This document shows, piece after piece, positions 51,579 to 60,133 of a stretch of 64,000 nucleotides of DNA. Both the position numbers and the translations under genes were made by a program. The stretch comes from an uncultured Bacteroidales bacterium (GTDB lineage: Bacteria; Bacteroidota; Bacteroidia; Bacteroidales; UBA932), in assembly GCA_934725015.1 (NCBI GenBank), contig CAKVAS010000002.1, positions 248,001 to 312,000 on the forward strand. The letters run 5' to 3'. The notes beneath the pieces were generated by a model. That model was not told the origin of the DNA. It searched no databases and was given only the letters and a program-made list of their open reading frames with translations. Numbering within the stretch: position 1 is the first letter of the stretch; the number at the start of each line of letters is the position of its first letter.

Positions 51579-53288
51579 TTATTGTATCTCACAGTTCAGT
51601 GCATCATCCGTCAGGATGTCGGTCCCGCAGGAGGAAATCGAATTTCCCGAAATCGTCAGACCATCGACCCCGTATGCATGAATCCCCACAGGAGAGCCGC
51701 TGATGCTGTTGTTTCGTATGGTGATTCCCTTGATGTACGGGGATATGTCCGCGACGTTCGCGAGCCCCACGGAGATTGCGCCCTTTCTCGGTCCGCGTGC
51801 CACCCATCCGCAGCCTGTCAGCACGTTTCCCTCGATTACGGCGTTCTTCGAGCTCACGCCTTCGTTGTCAAGGTCGCCGCCGACGCATATCGCCGGGTAC
51901 ATTATGTTGTGGAAAGTGTTTCCCGATATGGTCGAGTTGTCGTTTCGTATTATCGCGGCGCAGCCGGCTATGTTGCGGAATTCGGAGTTCCGGAGGGTGT
52001 AGTCGGTGACGTGGGAATATACGTTGCAGACGGTCGTTGAGTTCACGAAATCGGGGATGCGCTCGTCGAAGGTTACGGTGCAGACGCGGTCGGGATTGTT
52101 CGGGGTGTATTCATACCTCACGACTGTCAGCAGGATTTCCGTGCTGCGGTCCTGCCAGAGTCCGATGCGGTCGCCGGGGAGGATTCTCTCTATTTCCGCA
52201 CCGTGGTAGCTGAAGCTCATCTGAAAGTTGTTCAGCCTCTCCTTGGGAAAAAGCAGCTTGCCGTGAACGTTCTGACCGTCCCAGCGCACTCCCTCGCAGT
52301 AGAAATTGTCAATCTCGGCCTTGCCGCTGCACAGGTAGAGCTTCCATCCGTCGCGGCTGCCCACCGAGTAGTTCGCTCCCCTGCGGCGGATTTTCACGCC
52401 GCTTGAACGGATGTTCCGGCAGTATGAGGCCTGCAAATGGAAGCCTATCGCGGAATTGCTCTCCACGTTATTTACCGTCAGGTTGTCGCAGAAGCGGAAG
52501 TCCACCTGAAGGCCGTTGCTGCCGAAGTGCCAGCTTATGCCGTCGCCGACCTCCACGCGGGAAGCAATTGCCGCAGAACGCACCATCACGGTCCCGTCCC
52601 CCGTGCTCTTTGCCAGATAGTCCGCCGGGCTGCGGTTCACGTCATCGGCGTAGGTCACGCTTTCGACCTGCCTGAGGTCTTCTGTGACCGGGTTCCAGAC
52701 ATTCGCGCAGTACATCAGGCTCTCTTCCGGAGCGCTCACGCCGTCCAGCAGGCGTATTCCGACGACTGTTCCGTCGTTGTGATAGACCTTGCCGGAGGTC
52801 ATGTACTGAGGGCTGTTGTCGAAGCGGACATTTTCCAAAGTGAAGCCGTCGCAGTCCCTCACGAGCAGAATCTGCTTGCCGTTGATGTCCTTGGCCATGT
52901 CGTAGTGCCGGAGAAATACGGTGGCGGGCTCCCCTTTCCGGTTCACCGCTCCGCGCAGCGTGAGATTGTCGATGCCCTGAATCTCTATGGCGTTGCGGAG
53001 CGCCGCGTCGCCGACGAATAGGTCATACACGCCCTCCTCAAACTCGATGGCGGAGGCCTTTTTCGCGGCGGCCGCACGGACAGCCTCCGCGATGGCCTCG
53101 ATGTCGCACAGGCCGTCGTCGGGCACGGCTCCATATTCCCGAACCCTTATCACGCCGTCGAAAGTCCCTCCGTTGTCGGGCGCGGGGACAGAGCACGAGA
53201 GGATGAGCGCGGGGATGCAGAGGAATATGCCGGCGCAGTTACCTGCGGCGGACAGCATGGCTTTGCGGCTGATTGAGGGACGGTTCAT
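51579..53288 (-). CDS. Secreted beta-helix protein, paralogue B
   Basis: The 569-residue protein has a signal or lipoprotein-like N-terminus (LILSC), then the pectin-lyase-fold opening VREYGAVPDDGLCDIEAIAEAV and many short beta-helix coils. It shares long stretches with the next gene (FDNSPQYMTSGKV, VEVGDGISWHFGSNG, GVRWDGQNVHGK, IMYPAICVGGDLDNEGV). The shared block may include the active site; Asp-rich candidates are in DGISWHF and RWDGQNVHGK. A glycosidase such as GH110-like or an epimerase/lyase is possible, but the family is not certain. Confidence 0.75.
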   Translation of the reverse strand: MNRPSISRKAMLSAAGNCAGIFLCIPALILSCSVPAPDNGGTFDGVIRVREYGAVPDDGLCDIEAIAEAVRAAAAKKASAIEFEEGVYDLFVGDAALRNAIEIQGIDNLTLRGAVNRKGEPATVFLRHYDMAKDINGKQILLVRDCDGFTLENVRFDNSPQYMTSGKVYHNDGTVVGIRLLDGVSAPEESLMYCANVWNPVTEDLRQVESVTYADDVNRSPADYLAKSTGDGTVMVRSAAIASRVEVGDGISWHFGSNGLQVDFRFCDNLTVNNVESNSAIGFHLQASYCRNIRSSGVKIRRRGANYSVGSRDGWKLYLCSGKAEIDNFYCEGVRWDGQNVHGKLLFPKERLNNFQMSFSYHGAEIERILPGDRIGLWQDRSTEILLTVVRYEYTPNNPDRVCTVTFDERIPDFVNSTTVCNVYSHVTDYTLRNSEFRNIAGCAAIIRNDNSTISGNTFHNIMYPAICVGGDLDNEGVSSKNAVIEGNVLTGCGWVARGPRKGAISVGLANVADISPYIKGITIRNNSISGSPVGIHAYGVDGLTISGNSISSCGTDILTDDALNCEIQ

Positions 53289-53333
53289 TTTCGTGACGAG
53301 TTTAGAAGCAGCTGCTTAAATTTAATCGGCTTC

Positions 53334-55022
53334 TTATTTTGATGATTCCTGTATGTCGGAGACAATCCCGTCGCAGTCGTTGTGGCGGAACGGAACTTCG
53401 ACATTCTCGAACTTGTTGTCTTTCAGTACGATGCCCTTCACTCCCTTGACGCTTATCGCGGTCGGGCAGTCGCGGAAGGTGTTGCCGACGAGCCTGAGGT
53501 CGAAGATGTAGGGTACCGGGAAATCCTTGAACGGAAGCACTGCGGCGGCGAATGCGCCCTTCACGCCGTTGCGTGACTCCCATGCGCAGTCCTCGAACTC
53601 GCAGTCCTCCACGAGCAGGTTCTTCCCCGTGACGGACTCGTTGTTAAGGTCGCCGCCGAGGAAGACCGCCGGGTACATGATGTGGGCGAATGTGCAGCCG
53701 CGAATCGTGCTGTCGTCGTTGCGGAGAATGCTCGCGCAGCCGGCGATGTTCTCGAATGTGGAATTTTCGAGCGTGTAGTGACAGGTGTGGGAATAGGGGT
53801 TGCAGGGCGTTGACGCGCAGAGGAAGTTCGGAAGAGGCTCCTCGAAGCTCACTCGCACGAGCCGGGGCTTGCCCCATTCAATTGGCAGGACCTCGTAGCT
53901 CCTGACCGTCATGAGCGTCTCGTTCTCACGGTCCTTCCACATTCCGATTTTATCGCCGGGCTCGACACGCTCCACCGACATGCCGTTGTAGCTGAAGGTG
54001 GCGGTGTTCGGTCCCTCGGCATCCACGAAATAGAGGAACTTGCCGTGGACGTTTTGGCCGTCCCAGCGAACCCCGTCCATGTGGATGCTGTCCATAGTGG
54101 CGGTGCCCATGCAGAGCCACATCTTCCATGCGTCGCGGCTTCCGCAGTTAAGGTCGTCGCCCTCGCGCCCGATGCGGACGCGGTAGCCGGATAGGTTGCG
54201 GCAGAGGGAGGACTGGAAATGGAAGCCTATGGCGGAGTAGCTGTGGACGTTCTCCATCCTCATGTTGTCGCACTTCCAGAAATCGACCTGCGTGCCGTTC
54301 CAGCCGAAGTGCCAGCTGATGCCGTCGCCGACCTCAATCTTCGAGGCAGCGTCTGCGGAGCTGATGAGCACCTTGCGTTCCTCCAGGTTGGTGACCCTCG
54401 TCGTGTATTCGGCTGCCTTCTTGCTGACCGAGCCTCCGAAGGTCACGGAGCCGGTGTGCTTGAGGTTGCGCGTGGAGAGGTCCCAGAGGTTGGCACAGTA
54501 GAGCCTCGTGCCGTCAACGAGGGAGCATCCGTCGAAGATTCGCACGACCACGTGCTTGCCGTCGTTGAAGACCACCTCCCCGCTTGTCATGTAGCGCGGA
54601 CTGTTGTCGAACTTCATGTTCTTTAGGGTGAAGTTCTCGCACTCGTCGATGCGCAGCAGGTTCTTCGCCTTGATGTCCGGCGCCATCTCGTAGTGGCGCA
54701 GGAGCATTGTCGCCGGCTCCCCGTCCGCATCGACCGCGCCCTCCATTGTCACATTCGGAATGTGGCTGAGGACGAGCGCGTCGTTTTCCTCTATGTCGGA
54801 ATGGAAGATGTCGTAGGTGCCGGCCTCGAACACGATTTTCGTGGCCCCGATTTTCTCCGCCTTCCTGAATGCCTTGCGAATCTGCTTGAGGTCATTCTTT
54901 CCGTCGTTCGGGACGGCTCCGAAATCCGACACGCGGACGACGGTCTCCTGCGCAGCCGCAGCAAGACATAAGGTAAGAGCCGACAACGCGCTGAAAATCC
55001 GCTTTGTATTGAGTCTTGTCAT
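53334..55022 (-). CDS. Secreted beta-helix protein, paralogue A
   Basis: The 562-residue protein has a signal peptide (cut near AAAQ) and VRVSDFGAVPNDGKNDLKQIRKAF, typical of pectin-lyase-fold enzymes. It is a clear paralogue of the gene 45 nt downstream, with the same length and block order (FDNSPRYMTSGEV, EVGDGISWHFGWNG, GVRWDGQNVHGK, IMYPAVFLGGDLNNESV). The pair looks like a tandem duplication that has diverged. The substrate is unknown. Confidence 0.78.
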   Translation of the reverse strand: MTRLNTKRIFSALSALTLCLAAAAQETVVRVSDFGAVPNDGKNDLKQIRKAFRKAEKIGATKIVFEAGTYDIFHSDIEENDALVLSHIPNVTMEGAVDADGEPATMLLRHYEMAPDIKAKNLLRIDECENFTLKNMKFDNSPRYMTSGEVVFNDGKHVVVRIFDGCSLVDGTRLYCANLWDLSTRNLKHTGSVTFGGSVSKKAAEYTTRVTNLEERKVLISSADAASKIEVGDGISWHFGWNGTQVDFWKCDNMRMENVHSYSAIGFHFQSSLCRNLSGYRVRIGREGDDLNCGSRDAWKMWLCMGTATMDSIHMDGVRWDGQNVHGKFLYFVDAEGPNTATFSYNGMSVERVEPGDKIGMWKDRENETLMTVRSYEVLPIEWGKPRLVRVSFEEPLPNFLCASTPCNPYSHTCHYTLENSTFENIAGCASILRNDDSTIRGCTFAHIMYPAVFLGGDLNNESVTGKNLLVEDCEFEDCAWESRNGVKGAFAAAVLPFKDFPVPYIFDLRLVGNTFRDCPTAISVKGVKGIVLKDNKFENVEVPFRHNDCDGIVSDIQESSK

Positions 55023-55026
55023 ATTG

Positions 55027-57468
55027 TTATATTTTTATCGTTTCCACTTTCATTCCCCACGGTTCAATCGTTCCCTTCCGGCTGACGGCTTTCGTGTCCT
55101 TCGAGGATTCGGGGCCGCATTCGAGGGAATATTCCTGAACCTTTGCGGAGTTGTTCATCAGCACGACGAAGAGCCTGCGTCCGTCGAGGCTGCGTGCCGT
55201 GATGTATTCGACATACTGGTTGTCGAGACTGAGCCCGTCCTCCATCGTGAGCCGCACTTTCTTGCCGTAGAGCCGTCCCGGGGCGAATCCGTAGGGGCGG
55301 TGAGGCCCGACCTTAGGAGTGAAGAAACCGCCCGGGAAGTCAATCTCGCCGCCTGAGCGGTAGAAGGCCTCGGCAATCAGGTAGTCCATCATCCACCCGA
55401 TCTGCCACCACGCATGGTGAGGGAACGGACCGGGGCCTCGGTTCATGGCGTACCAGTAGTAGGACGCCGCGCCGGTGGCCTTGTTGATGAACGCGTCCCT
55501 GCCGATGACCGCGAGCCTTGCCATTTCAAGCATCAGCGTGTCTCCCGTGAGGGCGGCCTGACGGACGAACATCCCGGCGTGCGAGGCGAGAAGAATCGGT
55601 CCGACCTTGTTCGCGGAGCCGAATGTGCCTCCGTGCTCGAAGTTCATCCCCACCTGCGAAATCTCGAAGTCGCGGCGGTATTCGCGGACCTTCTCGCCGG
55701 CGAGCTTTATCTCGTCGGTCGGGAACGGGTGCGTGAACACGTGAGTCGTATATACTTCAGCGGCGTCGATGTATGCCTGAAGGTATTTCGCGTCTCCGGT
55801 GACGGCGTAGAGGTCGTTGAAGGCCTGCGCCGTCTGGGCGGTGGCAAAGTCGGGAGCGAAGCGGGTGTCGCCGCAGACCCCGATGTAGGAGCCGTGGCTT
55901 ACCGCATTCTCAAGCAGCCAGTCGCCGCCCTTGACCGCCGCGTCGAGGTATTTGCTGTCCCCGAGCGTGCGGTAGGCTATCAGGAGCCCGTAAAAGGTCG
56001 GGCGCAAATCCGGGATGTCGGTGAACTGCGGCTCCCCCGTGAGGTTGTCATAGGCCACCTCCCAGTGCCCGTCCGGGTGCATCCATTCCAGAAGCCTGTC
56101 GGCGGCGAGGCGTATGCGGTCACGTATTTCCTGATTCTCAGGCTCGAAGAGGCTGATGTTTCCGAGGTCGCAGAGCATATAGAAGGTGTTAGCCATAGGC
56201 TCGGTGTAGTGCCCCCATTCTTCCGTAAATCGCTGACTTTTGTAGAGATAGTACTGCCCTTTCGTGGCTCCGTCCGCGCCCTGGTTGGCGAACTTGAAGT
56301 TCAGCGCGTAGGGCAGACGGTCCGAGGTGATGCGCGGGTCGCCGGTCAGCCGTCCGAGCATCCACATGGTGCCGTAGTCGGCGTTCTTCATCGCGTCGTG
56401 GTCGGAGTCCTTCACCGAGCCGAGGTAGTCCTGTGCGCCGAGCGTCTTGCCGTCAAGCTCGACCGTCCGCCAGCGCGAGGCCTCGTCGTCGAGGACATGG
56501 CTGCGGAGCATGGACAGGCGGCGGCTCAGTGAATAATGGGTCTCGCGCATCGCAAGCTGTTCGGAAAGCCGGTTGATGTCGAGGGCGACGTGAGAGTAGG
56601 TCGAGTACCAGTCCGCTCTCCTGAGGGTGTAGGCTACCTTGAGGGTGGTGCTCTCCCTTGCCTTCAGAAAAGACCCTTCCTCGCCGAGGACGGGCTTGTG
56701 CACCGACGGCGTGAAGACTCCGTCGCGGTTCACGAGCGAGACTCCCACCTTCCACACCCCGTTGGTGTTGCTGTCCCATTTCCACGGGTCGCGGGACTGG
56801 CCGGGAAGGGCGGACACGGCAAGCGTAAGTCCCTGGCCGTCGGAGATGAGGGAAGTGAGCGTCGTGCAGGTGCCTTCAAAGAGCACGGCGGGGCGTTCCG
56901 GGATGCCTATGCCGTAGTTCAGCGCGGTGTGGAAATCGGGGTTGAAGCGGTCGGAGTGGTAGTAGCCAGGAATGGCCGCCCACGCGAAGTCCCTGCGGTC
57001 AAACTCCGCGAGGGTCGGGGTCTGGAGCGACCACCAGCCGTCCCTTTTCGCGGTGAGCCTCTGTTCGAGGATGATGTCGTCCCCGCGCACATACCAGCAG
57101 TTCACTATCGAGAAGTCCTCGCAGTCGTGATTGAACACAATCATGTCGTCTCCGACGTATGTAAGTTCCTCAGGCAAGAAGCGCCTGGCCTCCCCTGCCG
57201 TGTTAAGCCCGACGGCGCTGTAGGTGCGGTCGTTGATTGCGTTCACCGGGTATTCCGGATATGGCTTCGGCATGATGGGTTCGCCGGACGGCTTTTCTTC
57301 GGAAAAGAGCACGACGCACTCTCCCGAAGGCGACCTGAGGGACAGTCCGTCTGCCGAGGCGGATGCGACGGCATAGCCATGGTCCGTCTTTTCAAAAGTA
57401 ACCGTTGTGTTTCCCGCCTTGAGTGTCAAACCTCCTGCGATGGATAGTAGTGAAAGCAGAATGTTCAT
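55027..57468 (-). CDS. Six-hairpin glycosidase-like protein
   Basis: The 813-residue protein has a hydrophobic N-terminus, a beta-sandwich part (about 15-290) and an alpha-toroid part (about 330-690) with WEVAYDNLTGEP, LRPTFYGLLIAYRTLGDSKYLDAA and NFEHGGTFGSANKVGP, a plan seen in several (alpha/alpha)6 glycosidase and lyase families. WSLQTPTLAEFDRR and HAWWQIGWMMDY are rich in aromatic residues suited to sugar binding. I cannot assign a family. It is 4 nt before the beta-helix pair. Confidence 0.68.
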   Translation of the reverse strand: MNILLSLLSIAGGLTLKAGNTTVTFEKTDHGYAVASASADGLSLRSPSGECVVLFSEEKPSGEPIMPKPYPEYPVNAINDRTYSAVGLNTAGEARRFLPEELTYVGDDMIVFNHDCEDFSIVNCWYVRGDDIILEQRLTAKRDGWWSLQTPTLAEFDRRDFAWAAIPGYYHSDRFNPDFHTALNYGIGIPERPAVLFEGTCTTLTSLISDGQGLTLAVSALPGQSRDPWKWDSNTNGVWKVGVSLVNRDGVFTPSVHKPVLGEEGSFLKARESTTLKVAYTLRRADWYSTYSHVALDINRLSEQLAMRETHYSLSRRLSMLRSHVLDDEASRWRTVELDGKTLGAQDYLGSVKDSDHDAMKNADYGTMWMLGRLTGDPRITSDRLPYALNFKFANQGADGATKGQYYLYKSQRFTEEWGHYTEPMANTFYMLCDLGNISLFEPENQEIRDRIRLAADRLLEWMHPDGHWEVAYDNLTGEPQFTDIPDLRPTFYGLLIAYRTLGDSKYLDAAVKGGDWLLENAVSHGSYIGVCGDTRFAPDFATAQTAQAFNDLYAVTGDAKYLQAYIDAAEVYTTHVFTHPFPTDEIKLAGEKVREYRRDFEISQVGMNFEHGGTFGSANKVGPILLASHAGMFVRQAALTGDTLMLEMARLAVIGRDAFINKATGAASYYWYAMNRGPGPFPHHAWWQIGWMMDYLIAEAFYRSGGEIDFPGGFFTPKVGPHRPYGFAPGRLYGKKVRLTMEDGLSLDNQYVEYITARSLDGRRLFVVLMNNSAKVQEYSLECGPESSKDTKAVSRKGTIEPWGMKVETIKI

Positions 57469-57498
57469 TGTCCGTTCTGTTGGATTTATGGTGAGTGC

Positions 57499-58485
57499 CT
57501 ATTCTGTTATGGTAATTGTCTTTCTGAGCAGCTTTGACGCGCCGCCGTTGTACCATACGGAGGAGCAGTCGAAAGCCACATTATAGATTCCCGGCTTGCT
57601 GAAGCTGTAGCTGAACGATGACGGGCTTATGCTGATGAAGCTGATGACCTCGCCGCTGTCAGGGGAAACCTTGTTGGGGTAGAACGCCTTGGAAATGAGC
57701 CATTCGTCCTTGCCGTGGATGGCGTAGTTCACGTTCTTCTGCCCTTCTGCCATGACCTGAGTGCCTCCGATGCTCCAGAGTTTTTCCGCTCCCATGTCCG
57801 CGCCGAGGCTCACCGTCTGCCATCCCATCGTCTGCGACTTGTCCGCGAGGACGGTCTCCTCACCGTCAGTCCCGACGCTCTTCACGCTGTAGGTACGCAC
57901 CACCCAGCGGTTCTTGACCGGGGCGTCTGGGTCTTTGTCGAAGTATCTGAACGCGAGGTAGAACGCCGGATTCTCGACACCGGCCGTTTCGGGAAGCAGT
58001 TCCTTGAGGTCGAGTTCCCGCGAGTCTGTGTTCACGAGACCGCCCTCGGCCGCGACGCCGAAGCTGTCGGTGAGGTCCGTCCACTTTGCTGCTCTGACGT
58101 TTTCTGCATCGAAGACTCCGTTGAAGTCGGTCGAGACGAGAAACCTGAAATTGTCGTCCGGCTTGCCATCGACGAGGACTCCGTCGGTTGCCGTGCGGAA
58201 CTTGACTTTCAGGGGATTCTCCGCAAAGTGGGCCCCCTTGCGGTCGTAGCTGTGCCCCGGCTCGCCGGAATAGAACACGATGTTGTCCGCGTTTCCGCTG
58301 AATTTGAATACCACGCTCTCACCCACGGCGTATGTTTCCTTTTCCGTCGTGACCTCGATGTCGCAGACCGGCGTTTCCTTGGAGAAGCATCCGCAGAGGA
58401 ACGGAAGCGCGGTCAGACACAGGAGAATGCCACGGGCATTCATCGACGATGTGCTTTTCTGTTTTGATATATACTTGATTTTCAT
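57499..58485 (-). CDS. DUF5017-type surface glycan-binding lipoprotein
   Basis: The 328-residue protein has a lipobox (LCGCF), a PKD/Ig-like start (YAVGESVVFKFSGNADNIVFYSGEPGHSY, the sign of DUF5017) and a C-terminal segment that again looks Ig-like (SFSYSFSKPGIYNVAFDCS). It stands behind susD where SusE/F-type binding proteins usually are, so it likely binds the same glycan at the cell surface. Confidence 0.8.
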   Translation of the reverse strand: MKIKYISKQKSTSSMNARGILLCLTALPFLCGCFSKETPVCDIEVTTEKETYAVGESVVFKFSGNADNIVFYSGEPGHSYDRKGAHFAENPLKVKFRTATDGVLVDGKPDDNFRFLVSTDFNGVFDAENVRAAKWTDLTDSFGVAAEGGLVNTDSRELDLKELLPETAGVENPAFYLAFRYFDKDPDAPVKNRWVVRTYSVKSVGTDGEETVLADKSQTMGWQTVSLGADMGAEKLWSIGGTQVMAEGQKNVNYAIHGKDEWLISKAFYPNKVSPDSGEVISFISISPSSFSYSFSKPGIYNVAFDCSSVWYNGGASKLLRKTITITE

Positions 58486-58504
58486 TGCTTTATCGATTAT
58501 GTGC

Positions 58505-58520
58505 GACCTTGTATAAGGTC
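58505..58520 (-). other. Hairpin between susD and the DUF5017 gene
   Basis: GACCTT (58505-58510) and AAGGTC (58515-58520) pair around GTAT in the 57-nt gap. No T-run follows. It may mark an RNA-processing or attenuation point that lowers expression of downstream genes. Confidence 0.45.
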
Positions 58521-58542
58521 ATGTTTCTGTCCTGCGTCGCCG

Positions 58543-60126
58543 CTACCATCCTTTGTTCTGAACGATGTTCTTGTTCATCGAATATTCCGAAACCGGAATC
58601 GGGAAGAGGACGTTGCGGTCGGAGATGTTCTCGCCGACGAGCTTGTAGCTGTTGTTCGGGAAATATGTCCCGAGGTCCTTCCCCATGGCCTTGACGTTCT
58701 CCACGAGCTCGCCCCAGCGGACGAGGTCCGTCTTGCGCACGCCCTCGAAGCAGAGTTCCGCCATTCTTTCGGTCTTTATGGCCGCAAGGAATGCCGTCTC
58801 GTCCATGCTCTCCGGCAAATCGACGCCCGCGTCAGGAGTCTCGACCGGGAGACCCGCCGCACGGCGGCGCACCTGATTGACAAGCTGGTAGGCCTCGTAG
58901 TTAGGGCCTTTGCGCTGCGCGTTGAGAGCCTCCGCCCTCATCAGGAGCACGTCCGAGTAGCGCAGTGCCGGGAAGTTGGTGGCGTTGAATGACTTGGCCT
59001 TGGTTCCGGTCTCATATTCCCGTCTCCATTTCCCGCAGTTGCGCTCGCGAATCTTGTCCGCGCCCCATTCGGTCTTCTCGACGTTCAGGGTGTTCGGAAC
59101 TGTCTTGTAGTAGTAGGACGCAACGCACCAGTCGCGCCGGAGGTCATTGTCGCCCATGAAACTGTCCCAGAGCTTCTTGCTGATTCGGATTGCGCCTCCC
59201 GAGTAACCGACGGTCTCGTTGATGCAGGAGATTCCGTTCTCGATTCCGAGCATTCCCGCCTGGGTGGTGCCGTCGAGGTTGTTGCCGAAAGCGGCGATTT
59301 CCCAGAGGCACTCCTTTGGTTCGGAGACGCCTGTGATGTGGTTGATGAAAATCTGCCTGTAGTCGAGGTTCAGCTCATGCTTCCCTGACTTGATGACTTT
59401 CTCGCAGTAAGAGGCCGCATCCGCGTATCTTTCAGTGTCTTCGAGCGGCTTTCCGGCCATTGACATATAGACCCTTGCGAGCATGGCCTGAACGCCGGTC
59501 CTTGAAATCCTCTCGTTGGTCTGAAGCTCGTCAATCTCGTGAACAGTTTCCTCTGCCTCCTTCATATCCTTGATTATCTGGGCATAGACAGCCTCAGTCG
59601 GCGTCTGCGGCAGAAAGTAGCGGCTGTCCGGAGACAGGGTCGGCTCAAGCGGCATGGGGACGCTTCCGAAGTTGGTCACGAGCAGGAAGTAGCAGTAGCC
59701 GCGCAGGAACTTGGCCTCGCCGAGCATCGCCCTCACCTCGTCGGTGTCGGGAGCGGACTGCCCGCCGTAGTGAATCAGGTAGTTGGCGCGCGAGATGCAC
59801 TGGTAAAGCCCCACCCACATCTTCTGAATCTCGATTTCGGACGCGTCGAACGAATAGATGCGCACGTCCTGCGCAGGCTGGTAGGAGCGGTAGTAAAACT
59901 CGTCGGAGATGGAGAGGTAGGTGTATATCGGGCCGTTGTAGAGACGGTTGTAGCGTCCCATCAGGGCGTTGTAGGTGCCGTAGAGCGCGGTCTCGACATC
60001 CTCCTCTGTCTTGTAGGAGTATTCGGGCGTCGTGAAGTCCGGCTTTAGGTCAAGCGAGCACGAGCCGAGGCAGGCTGCGCCGAGAAGCGCGACAATTGAC
60101 ATTCTGATGATTTTTTTCATAATCAT
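58543..60126 (-). CDS. susD: SusD/RagB-family glycan-binding lipoprotein
   Basis: The 527-residue protein has a lipobox (ACLGSC, Cys23) and the SusD plan of TPR-like helices: YKTEEDVETALYGTYNALMG, the region IQKMWVGLYQCISRANYLI, AEAKFLRGYCYFLLV-like sequence and the late PALRYSDVLLMRAEALN and ERMAELCFEGVRKTDLVRWGE. It forms the lid on SusC and captures oligosaccharide. It begins 8 nt behind susC. Confidence 0.95.
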   Translation of the reverse strand: MIMKKIIRMSIVALLGAACLGSCSLDLKPDFTTPEYSYKTEEDVETALYGTYNALMGRYNRLYNGPIYTYLSISDEFYYRSYQPAQDVRIYSFDASEIEIQKMWVGLYQCISRANYLIHYGGQSAPDTDEVRAMLGEAKFLRGYCYFLLVTNFGSVPMPLEPTLSPDSRYFLPQTPTEAVYAQIIKDMKEAEETVHEIDELQTNERISRTGVQAMLARVYMSMAGKPLEDTERYADAASYCEKVIKSGKHELNLDYRQIFINHITGVSEPKECLWEIAAFGNNLDGTTQAGMLGIENGISCINETVGYSGGAIRISKKLWDSFMGDNDLRRDWCVASYYYKTVPNTLNVEKTEWGADKIRERNCGKWRREYETGTKAKSFNATNFPALRYSDVLLMRAEALNAQRKGPNYEAYQLVNQVRRRAAGLPVETPDAGVDLPESMDETAFLAAIKTERMAELCFEGVRKTDLVRWGELVENVKAMGKDLGTYFPNNSYKLVGENISDRNVLFPIPVSEYSMNKNIVQNKGW

Positions 60127-60133
60127 ATAGCCT

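Noticed and set aside
55414..56532. 372-codon plus-strand ORF opposite the six-hairpin gene
   Set aside because: It is a shadow frame with Arg/Val/Gly-rich random composition and no motif.
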